Source of the DNA: Brassica napus
Lineage: Eukaryota > Streptophyta > Magnoliopsida > Brassicales > Brassicaceae
Assembly: GCF_020379485.1 (NCBI RefSeq)
Contig: NC_063446.1
Span: forward strand, 14,568,471-14,632,470
Length of the DNA: 64,000 bases
Direction of reading: 5' to 3'
The first letter of the stretch is position 1. Each line of letters begins with the position of its first letter. Positions 37,580 to 49,445 of this stretch are shown here, one piece after another. Both the position numbers and the translations under genes were made by a program. The notes beneath the pieces were generated by a model. The model worked only from the letters and a program-made list of their open reading frames with translations. It ran no database searches and had not been told where the DNA came from.

Positions 37580-38037
37580 GTAATTGCTGTTACTGCTTAT
37601 CACCCGGTTTTTGTGCAGGTCTTTGGCGTATGGTTCTTCGGAGCTTATTCCGTTTTAATAATTGCTCGGTCTTGGTGATGCGGGAGTTCTAGGCCTTTTG
37701 AGAGGCTGCTGTTCGTGTTGGTCAACGCTAGGAAGTCTGTCTCGAGCTGTTTTTGGTCGAGTCAATTATAAAGAAGGATCATCGGGGAGGCCAAAATTAC
37801 TGGATTCTGACTTTCGGATTAACTGTGATTCTTCTTTGGCGGCAAGCGGTTGTGCGGATTAGTTGAGACCTCCGATTGTAGCTTTTCTTGTTGTGTTTGT
37901 CTCCGGTTTTTATCAAGTTTGAGTTGGTGTTTAAGTTTTTATTTTTTTCTTTTCTCTGTTTTTTTGTTACCTTTGTAATTCTGTCGAAAACTGAAAATTG
38001 GTAATAATAACTTTACATTTTTACAAAAGAAAAAAAA
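37580..38037 (+). mobile_element. 5'-truncated LINE-like fragment present only in unit 1
   Basis: Sequence absent from unit 2, ending in an A-rich tail (ACAAAAGAAAAAAAA). The left edge AAGTAATT and right edge AACTAATT may be an imperfect target duplication. The body looks like a retroposon 3' region but I find no domain. The small open frame 37662-37862 inside it is not convincing as a gene. Confidence 0.55.
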
Positions 38038-38240
38038 ACTAATTAACCTGGTGGAAGTTTTCATCTTTTAAAAAATGTCTACGTGAAGTATTTGATCAAA
38101 TGACCAGGTGCTTAATTAAACTTATTTTTAACTCTTATTAGTACCTTTGTTTAAAATGCTTGATTAGGTTACCTCGAGAACACAAAAAGTCCTTTTTCAA
38201 ACAGTTCTAGTGACTTTAAGTGCGGACAACAACCGATGCT

Positions 38241-39590
38241 TAAGATCAACATTATCATTGGACAAAATTTTGGTCTTTTAGCATTTTCTATTAATATTTG
38301 ACGACTAAGAAACAATGCTAAGGTACAATAGAAAATATGTAGATTATTGGTAGATACATTTGTCGTCTCTTAGTAAATAAACAAAGCAAGAACAGAGATT
38401 TATTGAAGCAAAACTCAAAAGGATATCATCAAAGATCAAAGTTTTATGGACAAACAATCAAACCCAGAAACTTAAATTCCTTTACAACTGAAAACCCAAT
38501 TCAATCAAGCGTGGTAAGAAGAGTCATCAGAATTAATCCTAATTGGAAGAAGCAGGACAAGACTTATCACCACCGTTAAACCACCAACTAGGCCTGGGCA
38601 TTTTACCCGGATCCGAAGACCCGAACCAGAACCGACCCGAAAATACAGGTTCGGGTCCGGGTCCATGCCAAGTACCTATTGGGTCTTTTTTTTTGACCCG
38701 CGGGTCTCGGTTCGGGTCCAGGTCCTACCCGAAACCTGTTCGGGTATCCGAAGTACCCGCAAATAATTGTATATACTAGGTATATTTGGGTGATTGGGTA
38801 TACTTTTGGTATTTCGGATTTTTTTTAAGTTTCGGGTTTGGATTTTCGGGTATAATTGTAGGTTTTTGGTGAAATTTTAGATTTTTAGAAAATATAATTT
38901 GGGTATTTGGGTAAAATTCGTGTATGTTTTGGGTTTTTGGGCCTGATTTTGGATAAATTTTTGGGTATTTTTGCGGTTCTTCGGGTTTTTTTAGAGTTTT
39001 CGGGTCCAGTTCGGGTACTTCGGGTCTATTTCGGGTCCTAAATACCCGAACCGACCCGGATCCGAAATATACCCGAAAATTTTGGGTATTTTACGGGTAT
39101 TGAAATTATAGACCCGAACCGACCCGGACCCGACAAGACCCGACCCGGAACCGACCCGAAAAGTAATAGGTACCTATATGAGTCTAAATTGCTAGGACCC
39201 GAAAGACCCGGACCCGACAATACCCAATCCGAACCCAATCCGAAGACTCAGATGCCCAGACCTACCACCAACCATCGCCAATGCCGTTTCCGTTATCATT
39301 ATTGCCGCCGATATCTCCAGAAGGAAAACAGATTCTCGCTCCTAGCTATTGATTAGTAAAGCTCTTATTAGCAGTGGCGACTAATCGTGGGAACTGGGAA
39401 AGGGAGGGAAGCGGTGGTGGTTGGAGTGATTGCGGTGGGAGAAGTACCGTCCAATTTTCTTTCAAGAGAAGAAGAGACACGTGCTCATATTGTCCTTAAA
39501 CGTTTCATCTAATTATAGGCAATTTTTATTTTCTTTAAATCCTAATAATACTAAAAAACAGCTTTAAGTAACAGCGATATTGATGCTCTT
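38241..39590. other. Segment missing from unit 2; possible minus-strand gene fragment split by a MITE
   Basis: Unit 2 jumps from ACAACAACCGAAGCTTC (about 57470) to GAGGATGGGGTTAGAATT (about 57492). Unit 1 has about 1.3 kb here. Outside the hAT-like element, minus-strand reading gives FPSGDIGGNNDNGNGIGDG, then WWFNGGDKSCPASSN and a stop on the other side of the element. This could be the end of a gene interrupted by the MITE. I do not recognise the product. Confidence 0.4.
38589..39264. mobile_element. hAT-like MITE with 8-bp target duplication
   Basis: The element starts TAGGCCTGGGCAT and ends ATGCCCAGACCTA, imperfect inverted ends of the hAT type. CCACCAAC is duplicated exactly at 38581-38588 and 39265-39272. 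The 676-bp body is filled with short words such as GACCCGAACC, GGGTATTT and GGTTCGGGT. No transposase is present. Confidence 0.9.
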
Positions 39591-40255
39591 AGAGGAGGAT
39601 GGGGTTAGAATTAGATGGGATTATTTAGAGTTTGCAAAGCAAAACTAATTAAAGATCATTAATTGAATTTAGTTGAAAAGATGGCATACAATTTAGGGGA
39701 CACTTTGTCTAACAGGACCGCTACAACTTATGGGTTGGTGCTAGCTAGCCTAATTAACTAGACAATGCTTAGTTAATGTTAGGTAAACATGTTTATTAAA
39801 TGTAATATTAAAGCGTGGTCCATTATATATTAATAAATATATAAAAAATGATTTTCGCTGATTTGCTTCTCTGACAAAAAATCATAACATCCATCCCTCC
39901 TATGTTCTTCAAATGTTTTAAGAGATTTGTTTTATAAACAGTCTTATTTCTTCTTTATTTATTCATGCCTTATAAAATTAAAGTATATATCGAAAATAAA
40001 GTAGAATTAATTCATATTGGGTTTTCTATGAAATTATACTGTATTCATATTGTTATACGTTTACCATGTAATATTGTTTAGCCTAAAGAAGCCAAAAAGA
40101 AATCGTTAGTTGACAAGCATATACACAGACCATCAATATAAATATGTAAGAAAATGTCTTTCTTCAGGTTTAAATTAGTTTACAATTGTTCACGCTGGAC
40201 TTACCCTTTTGTAAACTTAAATATTGATTACTTTGTTTTTTATGCTTACCATTTA

Positions 40256-40464
40256 GAACCTGATTATTGGAGGGTTCTTAGAGTGAAGTTATTAGCGGAA
40301 TATAAAAATTCGTCTTTTAACTTTTAATTAAAAAAAAGTTAAGAACCGGCTCTTAAAACTCTTATTTAAGAACCGGTTCTTAGTTTTTTTAATTAAAAAT
40401 AAAGAGACGGATTTTTTTATTCCGCTAATAACCCTACCCTAAAAACCCTTCGATAATTGTGCTC
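40256..40464. mobile_element. Tourist-like (Harbinger) MITE present only in unit 1
   Basis: A 209-bp near-palindrome with outer inverted repeats (ATTATTGGAGGGTTCTTAG against ATTATCGAAGGGTTTTTAG) and an inner one around AAGAACCGGCTCTT. TTA is duplicated at 40253-40255 and 40465-40467. Unit 2 has a single TTA at the aligned site near 62416. Confidence 0.85.
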
Positions 40465-41057
40465 TTACACCTTTCTTTGTTAAAGATGGTGTAAAGTCTG
40501 CTCTATCTTCACAAGAAATATATATGTTCACCATATATATATATATGTCTTTCTTTTCTAGTTTATTTTCTGCGTACATAGAAGCATTTCTACTACTGAC
40601 CTTTAAAATCCGAAAACAAGTTTACGAGAATTTATGACATGCAATCATCGTGCGTGAATTTCGTATTATTATTTACCTTAATGAATATAATTTAAGACAT
40701 GTAACACTATATCGATGAAATGAGTTTTTTCTTTTTGCATAAATTTGGATGAAATGAGTTGTTAAGTCAATTACGATAATTCGCTGAAACCTGTCATTGA
40801 ATATAAGCTAGTTACTGCTTAACTTTAGCCGCGATCGCTAACAATTACAGAACAAACAGGTATGACACCTTTTTTTTTTTATTGATGATAGCATGTGAAT
40901 ATCCAATGTTTTGTTATCATCTTTTGTTTCTTGTCAAAAACCATCTCGTTTCTTCGCCGTCTGTCTACATAAGTTACCAGCTATTCTTTTTTATTCTTTT
41001 TTCCCAAAGTACCAACTCCTCTTAATTTTTAGCAATAACAAAAGAAAAAAACTTATC

Positions 41058-41541
41058 TTAATTCTTCATCATTCTAAGAGCCAAAACCTGAAGCTCACCT
41101 AAATCGCTATCACAATAACTCACTGATCTCTTTTTGTTAGGATATCCTTCCTGAAACCCTAACTCACCCTGACCGTATACGCCACCTCCGGTTTGATGAG
41201 TCTCACGCACGTTAGCTGTAGTTGTGACGTCACTGCTCGTCTTGCTGAAAGATTCTTCTAGCGAGCTCTGTGGCGAGACCGGATTATTAGGGTTTATGTG
41301 ACCGTAGTAAGTATGATGGTGATGGTTATATGGTGTTGAGTACGCACTATCGATCGGTGAGCCACTAGTTTGTTGCCACGTCGCGAATTGGTGAGTACCT
41401 TCCGCGGCTGACGTCTGGTGGCCGGCGATATGTGCCTTCATTTGCATGACTTGTGCTTGCAAGTAAGCCACCTATGTATAAACCAATCAAACGCTAATTG
41501 TTAGACAAGATTGATTCAATTCTACTTAAATGTTGAAAATT

Positions 41542-41583
<42 letters not shown>

Positions 41584-42734
41584 AGAATTAGTAAAATCTC
41601 ACTCTTTATGAATATGTATCTTTTTATATAATCTATTTCATTTCATTAAAGTTATTGTTTTTGCCAACAAAAGAAAGGTAAGATATTGGCTTGCATTTTG
41701 TGCAAATTTAAATGGTATTTCTAAACATATTTATTTTTAATTTACATATATATATATTGGTTCAGTATCCAAAAATAATAAATGAATTATATATACTGAG
41801 ATATGCTTATTTGTTTAAGCTTTTTAATATCAAAATTTTTAAAACAACTAGACTCGGCTCAATTTTTTTAATAAAATGATTGAGACGAGTTTACAATTCA
41901 AAAAAAAAAAAAACGGTTAAACATTTATCTTTTTGTGACGAAATAGTTAATTTTGTCTACTTTCGATTTTGGCGAATCGAAAATGCCAAATGCATGAAAG
42001 AAAAGAGTCATGACATGAATTTATTGAAAAACTGAGCCGAAGTTGGATTTCAAAGAAAACGTTTAAACATTTATCTTTTTGAAACGGAAATAGTTAGTTT
42101 TGTTTATTCTCGATTTTGGCGAATCGAAAATGCCAAATGCATGAAAGAAAAAAGTCATGACATGAATTTATTGGAAAAAAGCTTACTAATTGCCGTAACG
42201 TTTCCTCTAAACTAAAGAAATATAGTCTCAAATGTTTAAGAAATTTATATAGCATTAAGAAAACTAGTGTGAAAACAAACGTTTTGATGGGAAAATTAGT
42301 TGATACTAATTCCTCAAGATTTTATTGGAAATCTAACTCCATGCACACAATCTCTTATCAATCAAAAACTATAAAAAATCCAGTGACTATAAAAATTTGA
42401 TGGATTACTAGTGACCGCTGAGTTAATCTACCTGTTGTTGGAGGGAGAAAATATGAGAGACACAGCCATACACAGGGTCATGAAGACGAGCCTGAGCTTC
42501 GTAGGCGATGGTGACAACAGCTTCACATCGATCATGGATTGGGACCTTAAGCAAGAGCTTAGAGACGTTGCTGGCTCCAAACACCTTATGAATAGCTGCG
42601 AATCTTTCTGCTCCCTGCTCGGATGAGAAGTAAGGTTCGAATATACAATCTGATAAACATTTCCTTCTCAGGAACTTGCATGCGCCGCACGGTGAACCTG
42701 TCCCTGCCGTTGTAATGTTACCGGAAGTTGCCAT
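41058..42734 (-). CDS. LBD16: LOB-domain transcription factor LBD16 (copy 1, complete)
   Basis: Two exons on the minus strand, 42734-42432 and 41471-41058, encode 238 aa. The LOB domain has the C-x2-C-x6-C-x3-C zinc-binding block (C16, C19, C26, C30 in [15 protein letters not shown]), the GAS region ([17 protein letters not shown]) and a leucine-zipper-like segment across the intron ([17 protein letters not shown]). The Ser/Thr-rich tail ends [13 protein letters not shown], matching LBD16 as I remember it. LBD16 is a nuclear auxin-response factor downstream of ARF7/ARF19 needed for lateral-root founder-cell division. ATG 42734 fits the family start (MATSGN). A TATA-like TTTATAAATCC lies upstream near 42950, and TGTCTG, a possible auxin-response core, near 42936. 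A tandem second copy begins at the right edge of the window. Confidence 0.93.
41545..41581. repeat. TA microsatellite in the LBD16 intron (copy 1)
   Basis: An AT/TA dinucleotide run within the single LBD16 intron. Copy 2 carries a shorter run at about 63498-63513, so it is variable between paralogues. Confidence 0.8.
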
Positions 42735-44400
42735 CGACGAAACAAACAAAAAGGTGATGATCTTTATGTTATTTGTGCCAAAAAAGAAGGATTCTCTTGT
42801 TTTTTTTTTCTTTTATAAGATTGGTGTTTTCAAGAGATGTTGAAAAAGATTGGAATAAGTGATGGTTTTAGGATTGGGATCGTTGGAGATGTGCACGAGC
42901 GAACTAGGAAATAGTAAATGGAGAATTGTTTAGTGTCTGACTTTGGGTGGATTTATAAAGGGAAATTATGATGATGAGTGAGAAAGGCTTTTTCTTGGGC
43001 CGACTTATTTTATATGTTCTCTCAATCATAAACAATCACATAATATGATAATGTATTGATTAGTTTTGTGGTCTACCATATTGTATTAGCTTTGTATATT
43101 AAATGCTATAGTTCTCCATCGCTAGAGTTTGAGCCACACTTATGTCATTTAGAAATTGTAATATGTGATGAAACTATAAGTGTAGTACATCATGAATTAA
43201 CAATATTAATGGAGTTAAGAAAGTCTTAAAATTTGATTTCACAAGAGACTATATGCTACAGTGTCAAATTACGTTTTGGTAATGATTTGAATCATAATTT
43301 CGATTTTCTGCCATCGTAGCCTTTTTTTTTGACTTGAACACCACAATAGTAAACAAGACCACTATCGACAATAATTTGAGGCTTTACGTGTTGTTTGCAT
43401 TGATTATGTACCCTTTGTATGCTTAAGAACTATTTTATTGTTTTTATTTAATTTCTCATATATGCAAATGTAAAAAGAAAACAGTAAACTATTCCCTGAA
43501 AAAAGAATGTAAAAGTTCCGGTGACCACACTTATAAAAATCTGGTGTAGTGCGGATTCGAACTCGGATTTTTTGGGATCTACAGAACGCCTTGACTATCC
43601 GACCACAGACGCGTGGTTATATATTGGTTATATATGCAAATGTATTAGAGGAATTGCCTTGTTTATCATTAATTTCTTACACAACTATCATTATGTGATA
43701 TTTATTTTATTTGATAATGAAAAAGAATGTAATTTATGTCCAATTATTGCGTGAGCCAAACTGTGTGAATGTTAGACAATGGAGGGCCACATGCTAGATT
43801 AAAAGGAGACAATCAACAATGGAGACTGCAACATGAGAGTTTTATTTAAAAATAATTTTTAAAATCAATTAATTAATTTTAAATTAGTCCAACTTATCAT
43901 TCTTTTCATTCGTATCCATATTCTTGGTAATGTTCTTAGGTCTTATATCACTTTTTCTCGTATTATTTTATGCACAGATACGTATGTTTGTTGGAGTTTC
44001 ATCAAAACAAAACTACCTTAAATCAATTATTTTGAGTAATTTATAAGTTCTTCCGCCGAACGCCGGGCATTGGAATTTGGAACAGCTGCTGTTTGTCGTG
44101 ACGTGGGGGACCGAGTAAACCGGTAAATGCCGGTAAAGTTGTACCGACAAATGCCAATCCCATGCATATATATTTGGAGGCCATGAATGTATGTAGTATA
44201 ATTGTTAATTACGTAATTATAAGCTATTGAACTCCCTTTATGACAAAACAAAAATCTTAAACTCTTTAAACTTGATTGATTGCGCTGGATCGGCTTAGGT
44301 GGCTTAGGGATATTCGTTTACAAGGAGTGCGTATTTAGCTGGTACAGACTAGGATTCAACCTGAGGAGATATTGATAATCAGAATGTAATCAATTTTTCT
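42735..44400. other. LBD16 (copy 1) upstream region
   Basis: This contains the LBD16 promoter near 42740-43000. Further out, 43535-43620 reads on the minus strand like a tRNA-derived SINE head (GGTCGGATAGTCAAGGCG, then a B-box GAGTTCGAATCCGC). I could not find a target duplication for it. The remainder is AT-rich with no gene. Confidence 0.45.
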
Positions 44401-45226
44401 TTTTTTTTTGAACAAACCTTCATTCTTTAATATAAAAACTTAAACAGTGTTTGAGAGGCAGTGCAGCCTTAGCTAAAGCATCTGCATATGCATCCTCATT
44501 GAGTACTCGAGAAATAAAATCAAACGAAACAGCTGTGAAACACGTACGTAGTTGAGTAATATCAAATAATACTCCTTGGGCTTCCACGATCTTCTCTTTA
44601 GTGTTGATGGCCATAATAAGGGACTTGGAATCTGACCGAATAGCCAGTTTGCGCAAACCCAAAGACCTCGCTGCCTTCAGGCCAGCTTTAACCGCTAGTG
44701 CTTCTGCAACCAAGGCAGAGCTGGCATTGCTGCGGTTTGATGAAAAGTGTTGGAGAGTCCTACCGGTGGTGTCTTTAAAGATGCAACCAAATCCTCCGCC
44801 ACTGGTGCCAGCATTCCATGCTGCATCTACAAAACACTGATTCTCCATATCACGGTGGCAAGTAGGTGGTGTCTGACTTCCTTTCTTTTGTGGCGTCTGC
44901 AGCCGTCCTTTCTCTCTTTGTGCTGTCTGCCAGATCCTTGCTTGTTTCAAAGCTAGAGTCACTAACTCCTGCTCAAACACAAGTCTGTTTCGAGCTATCC
45001 AAAGATACCAAAGAATCCATGGGTATAGAACTGCTTCATTGAGACCTGATGGTGGCAGATTAACCATTCGTCGACAAGCTTGCAATAGATTCTCTGGAGA
45101 ATTGATGGTTGTTGGGTCTGGTTTATAAAGAGCAGGAACTAAGTCCCAAACACGACTCGCAAACGGGCATTGCAGTAGCACATGCCGTTCTGTTTCCATA
45201 AGGCCACATCTCTTGCATCTTCCTTC
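44401..45226 (-). mobile_element. 5'-truncated LINE with zf-RVT and RNase H-like domains
   Basis: An exact 18-bp duplication AATGTAATCAATTTTTCT (44383-44400 and 45227-45244) flanks 826 bp. The T-run at its left end is the element's poly(A) tail, so it lies on the minus strand. The open frame (stop near 44420) reads CKRCGLMETERHVLLQCPFA, the zinc-knuckle region after plant LINE reverse transcriptases. An RNase H-like domain follows (CFVDAAWNAGTSGGGFGCIF, ALAVKAGL, RSDSKSLI, NEDAYADALAKAAL). The reverse transcriptase is missing. The frame is still open, which suggests a young insertion. Confidence 0.88.
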
Positions 45227-45420
45227 AATGTAATCAATTTTTCTATATGCCAAAATAATTAATATACTGTAATTATGGATTTTGTACACGAGTGATAGAT
45301 CGTGTGGTGCAGTCAGGATATATAGTGTACATGTGACTTTCACTGAACACTCGTGTGCTTATAAGTTACGTGGATGTGATTAGAGTTGGTAATTTTCTTT
45401 TGGCATCTTTAAATTGATAT

Positions 45421-45568
45421 ATTTTTTTTTTTTGATAATCCAGGGGTTCCCCGCTTCGTGGGTCATTCCCCTGGACCCGGTCAGACAGCAGTCCACTTCA
45501 TCCGGGAAGGCTTTACCTGGGCTAGATCGAACCCAGTACCGCTTTGGTGTCCAGAAGAGGCAGGGTAG
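45421..45568 (-). mobile_element. SINE with 15-bp target duplication
   Basis: TCTTTAAATTGATAT is duplicated at 45406-45420 and 45569-45583. The left end is a T-run, the poly(A) tail of a minus-strand retroposon. The minus strand contains a B-box-like GGGTTCGATCTAGCCC near its 5' end. The A-box side looks truncated. Length is about 148 bp. Confidence 0.8.
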
Positions 45569-46208
45569 TCTTTAAATTGATATCAATCACCAAAAGTAAA
45601 TGATAGTTCATTACACACAATCACTACATGCTAAAACAAAGATGGATTGATCAACAAAACTAAATTAACTAAAAGAAATTAGGAATTAAGCCGTATCACC
45701 CCGGACAACTCCGAAAGCTTTTAAAAAAAAAAAAAACATGAAAGAGAAAAAACTTCACCTATACGCAAGTCCATCGTGTAGAATTACCAAGTCGATCCAT
45801 GAATTAACAGAAGAAAACCACTGTCATAAAAGAAACCATACCGGAAGCTAGTACCATAACACACACAAAAAAAAGAACCATCCTAATTGGTGCTTTTACT
45901 ATTGGCATTTTTGTAATTAATCAACCCGAAAATTAGAAACAAACACCTGAACATTAAAATGAAATGATTTATTATGGTTATTAGCTATCAAGACAAGAAT
46001 TTTGTCAAAGAAATTATAGGAAAATTCGAAATCAAGCATTTTAACCCTATGTTTTATTGTTCACAAGATATTAATTGTCTGGGTAAACAAATAGTTTGGG
46101 ACTTTGATCAAAGGAATGATTACGGATTGAGAAGCAAAATGGGCCGGTAAAGTCCTCCAACTGGGCTGTTTACAAAGTGACTCAATAAAAATGTAGTTTA
46201 AATAAAAT

Positions 46209-46279
46209 TGCACCAGCCGGACATCGAACCCGGGTCTGTACCGTGGCAGGGTACTATTCTACCACTAGACCACTGGTGC
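46209..46279 (-). tRNA. tRNA-Gly (anticodon GCC)
   Basis: On the minus strand a 71-nt cloverleaf fits. The acceptor stem GCACCAG pairs with CTGGTGC, followed by discriminator A. The D-arm contains TGGTCTAGTGGTAGAAT (A-box). The anticodon loop is CTGCCAC with anticodon GCC. The T-arm is CCGGG-TTCGATG-TCCGG, with one G-U pair. Compared with the usual plant tRNA-Gly T-arm it carries a GT where TC is normal, which is still pairable. Confidence 0.9.
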
Positions 46280-49200
46280 TTCTATGGTTGAAGCTCTACT
46301 AACTACCATACTATCGATATGTTATTATCTCACCATAATTACGTTCTCATTTTCTTTTTACTTTCTCGTGTTACTGAACATAGCTTTTCTCATCCCAACT
46401 CAAGTTTCAGATCAAAATTTTCATCTCTCAAACAACTATTCTTACTCCTTTTAGTTTGGGCAATCTAGTCTTCTTAATGACCCATCTAATTCTGGCAAAA
46501 AAAGAGTAGTTGATCAGATGTTTTAGTACTATTGGGAGCTTTGATGGTCTGGGAGTTGTACAGGTTCTCAAGGATAATCATCATTTGGAACTCTGACTTG
46601 TATGTACCTGAAGTTGTTATGGAGTTTTATGTCAGCTTACGTACCAGGCAAGTAAGAGACAAACAAGATATTTGTAAGAGGTCATATGTATAAATTCTCT
46701 ACTACTCTAATGTACGTAATCATAATCTAAAATTATCATGGTTGAATCGGTGTGTTATGCTGGTTCTTTGAATATTTTTCCAACTGTAGAAGGCGTTGTA
46801 GACTTTTAGTATCTGAAATGTTGATACACATCAGAAGCTCTGTAAAAAGAAAACGATGAATCTAAACTACGTAACGTTAACGACATCTACACACCTAGAA
46901 CCGTAAAAATATTGATAGGCAACTCGGTTAAAAACCGATCCAAAGGAATCGAAAACCATAGTGAATCTTCAGGACATGATCAAGAATCTCCAAGGCTATG
47001 AACTTATGGATGCTTAGGCGTCGTGCTCTCGGCTCTAGATCAGCTAACTAACTTCAGGAAACGCTGATTATATATAGTTTCTTGAACTCTTTAAGCAATT
47101 TCAATCATAGTTTTCATGTGCTGCTTCAAGGATTGCCTTCGGACAGCGACAAGAAAATAAATTTAAAATTAGAACTGGAGCGACATGTTGTGATTTGTGA
47201 TAGCGTATAAAACAATGTACGGAACATGGAAGATTTCGTATGAGTTTAATATATTTGCTTCTCAATTTCTCAAATTGTGGGCTGTAATTTCAATATAAAC
47301 AATTTCGAATTTTCACGTGGATGGTTACGTTTTGTTACTTATAAAATCAGAAGTATACAAAATTCAGCAGCAATCTAATTTTTTTTAAAAAATTGATAGA
47401 AAACTAAAGATTCAAAGATGAACAAAGACATAACTTTGGTCATTGTTTAGCGGCCTCACCATCACCAATGTATATATATTTGCATTATATGGTTTTAAGT
47501 GGATTTATTTTGTTCAAGAAGACGAGTAGTAAACTAGTAATGAAGTGATGTGACTGTTAAAAATTAGCTATATTCCATTTCATAGGTTTACATTAATCTT
47601 TTTGAGATGATCTGTAAATCTATATCATATATATCTACAAATAGATAACAATCTTAATTTACAAAGACTGAGACATCCAAATTATCTACCTACAAAGAGA
47701 GAACAATATTTAATGAATTGTATATCTTACATCATAATTTAGCTTCAGTAGGTTTACATTCCAAGTTTGTTACAAAAGCAATAAGTATCAAACATATCTC
47801 ACAATCTTAAATTACAAACATATCTCATTAACGTTTCTTCACCAGCATGTCCAGGTTTCAATTCCCGGAAAAAACGATTTATTAAACAGTTATACAGACT
47901 ACGGAGTAAAGGCTTACAAGGGATCTTTAACATGGTCCAAGTAAACCCGACCAGACGTGAATCTTCATAGGACGGCTCTGGTGATGCAGTTAGACGTAGA
48001 TCCTCATAAATCAAGTTGTATTATCGGTTGTCGAATCGTCTATATAATCTTTCTCATAATTGTAATATCCTAATAAATCAGCGTTAAAAAAAAACACACC
48101 GAGCCATCCAAATATATATTAGAATTTACTGTTCAGTATATAAACTTGTAAATCATATCATGCAATATTCTGTACATTCTGAATTTAACCCTAATTTGTT
48201 TAGACGTAAATTTCAATAAACATTTTAAACTAAATCTTGTTTTTCACTATTTCATCGTTTTAACATATAGAAGAAATCGTTTAATTAATTATTGTCCGAA
48301 ACAGTTTTTTAGAGAAAGAGTTCACTGGAATATGTTCCATAAATTATTCCGATCTAGAACACTATCTGCCAGAATGTACAGACCAAAAATCCGACACTTA
48401 GACAATTGAAAGAATGAATGGCAACTGTCCTACATGTGTGAGTGGTCTGGTGACAAAACAGATAAAGAGAAAAGGATAGTACACAAAAAAGATCACATGG
48501 ACTCGCACATCAACATTTTATTTCCCAGCTCAATGTCTGCTCTTTACTCTACTTTCTTCTTCCTATCGGCATGGATTATCCGTTCATTATACCATTGGTC
48601 TCTTGAACATATTTATAGTACCAAGATAATTAATTAAAATGGTGAAAGAAAGGAGTGAGATTGATGATATATATGACTAAATATGATCCATATATGTATA
48701 ACGTGTAAGTCATTTTTATTTACTCAACTAGGTTATATAGATAATATTGTATGCTACTAACTCATGTAATCATTACTTCAACTACGTAGGCGGTAGGCTT
48801 GTAATCTCTCCTACAAAAATCATTAATCGACTGATATGGTTTACAAAACTATATATATAGTTTTATAAAGAGAACTATATCAAGCAAACTAAAAAGAGGT
48901 CACAAGGACATGTGCTTGCTTGATTCCTCCTCCGAATCTCTTACATTGATTTATTTCTTCCGGTTAATCAAGGGGAAGAAAAACCAGAGGATGAGACAAG
49001 CCTCTCGTTTCAAGACAGCTGTTAATAGCTGTCTGATCTCAATCTTCCTCCCATGTGACCCTACTACAAGATAATAAAAACACTTTGATATATCACTTCC
49101 TCATCTTTTCACATTTATATATCTCATTCATTCACCCTATCTATATATCTCCTTAATATAACTACCATTCGTTAAACATAGCCATTTTGGTTACTCATTT

Positions 49201-49445
49201 CCGTTTTCTCAATTCTTCCTCTCCTCCCTTTTTTTTTTTATGTTTCCTATATATGGTTTAGGACGTTGATCTTATTCCACTTTCCATTTGGTTCAAATTT
49301 CGTTTTTTCTTTCCTTTGTTTTCGTTTTAGGTTTTTGTTATTATGTTTTGGGTTTTAACGTTAGTTTCTTGTAATTAATTAAGGTCTTGTCTTCTATTTT
49401 TTCTCCATAAATCTTGTAAATTCAGATTTGTTTTTCTTCTTTTCA
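46280..49445. other. Long intergenic region upstream of bZIP34
   Basis: No complete gene is seen. A frame near 46550-46680 reads NSDLYVPEVVMEFYVSL, which looks like a fragment of a plant transposon protein (phrases like VREFYANL), low confidence. About 47815-48096 may be a SINE: it has TCCAGGTTTCAATTCCCGG (B-box-like) near its left end and an A-run at about 48087. The last kilobase before bZIP34 is pyrimidine-rich and should be its promoter and 5' UTR. Confidence 0.35.
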
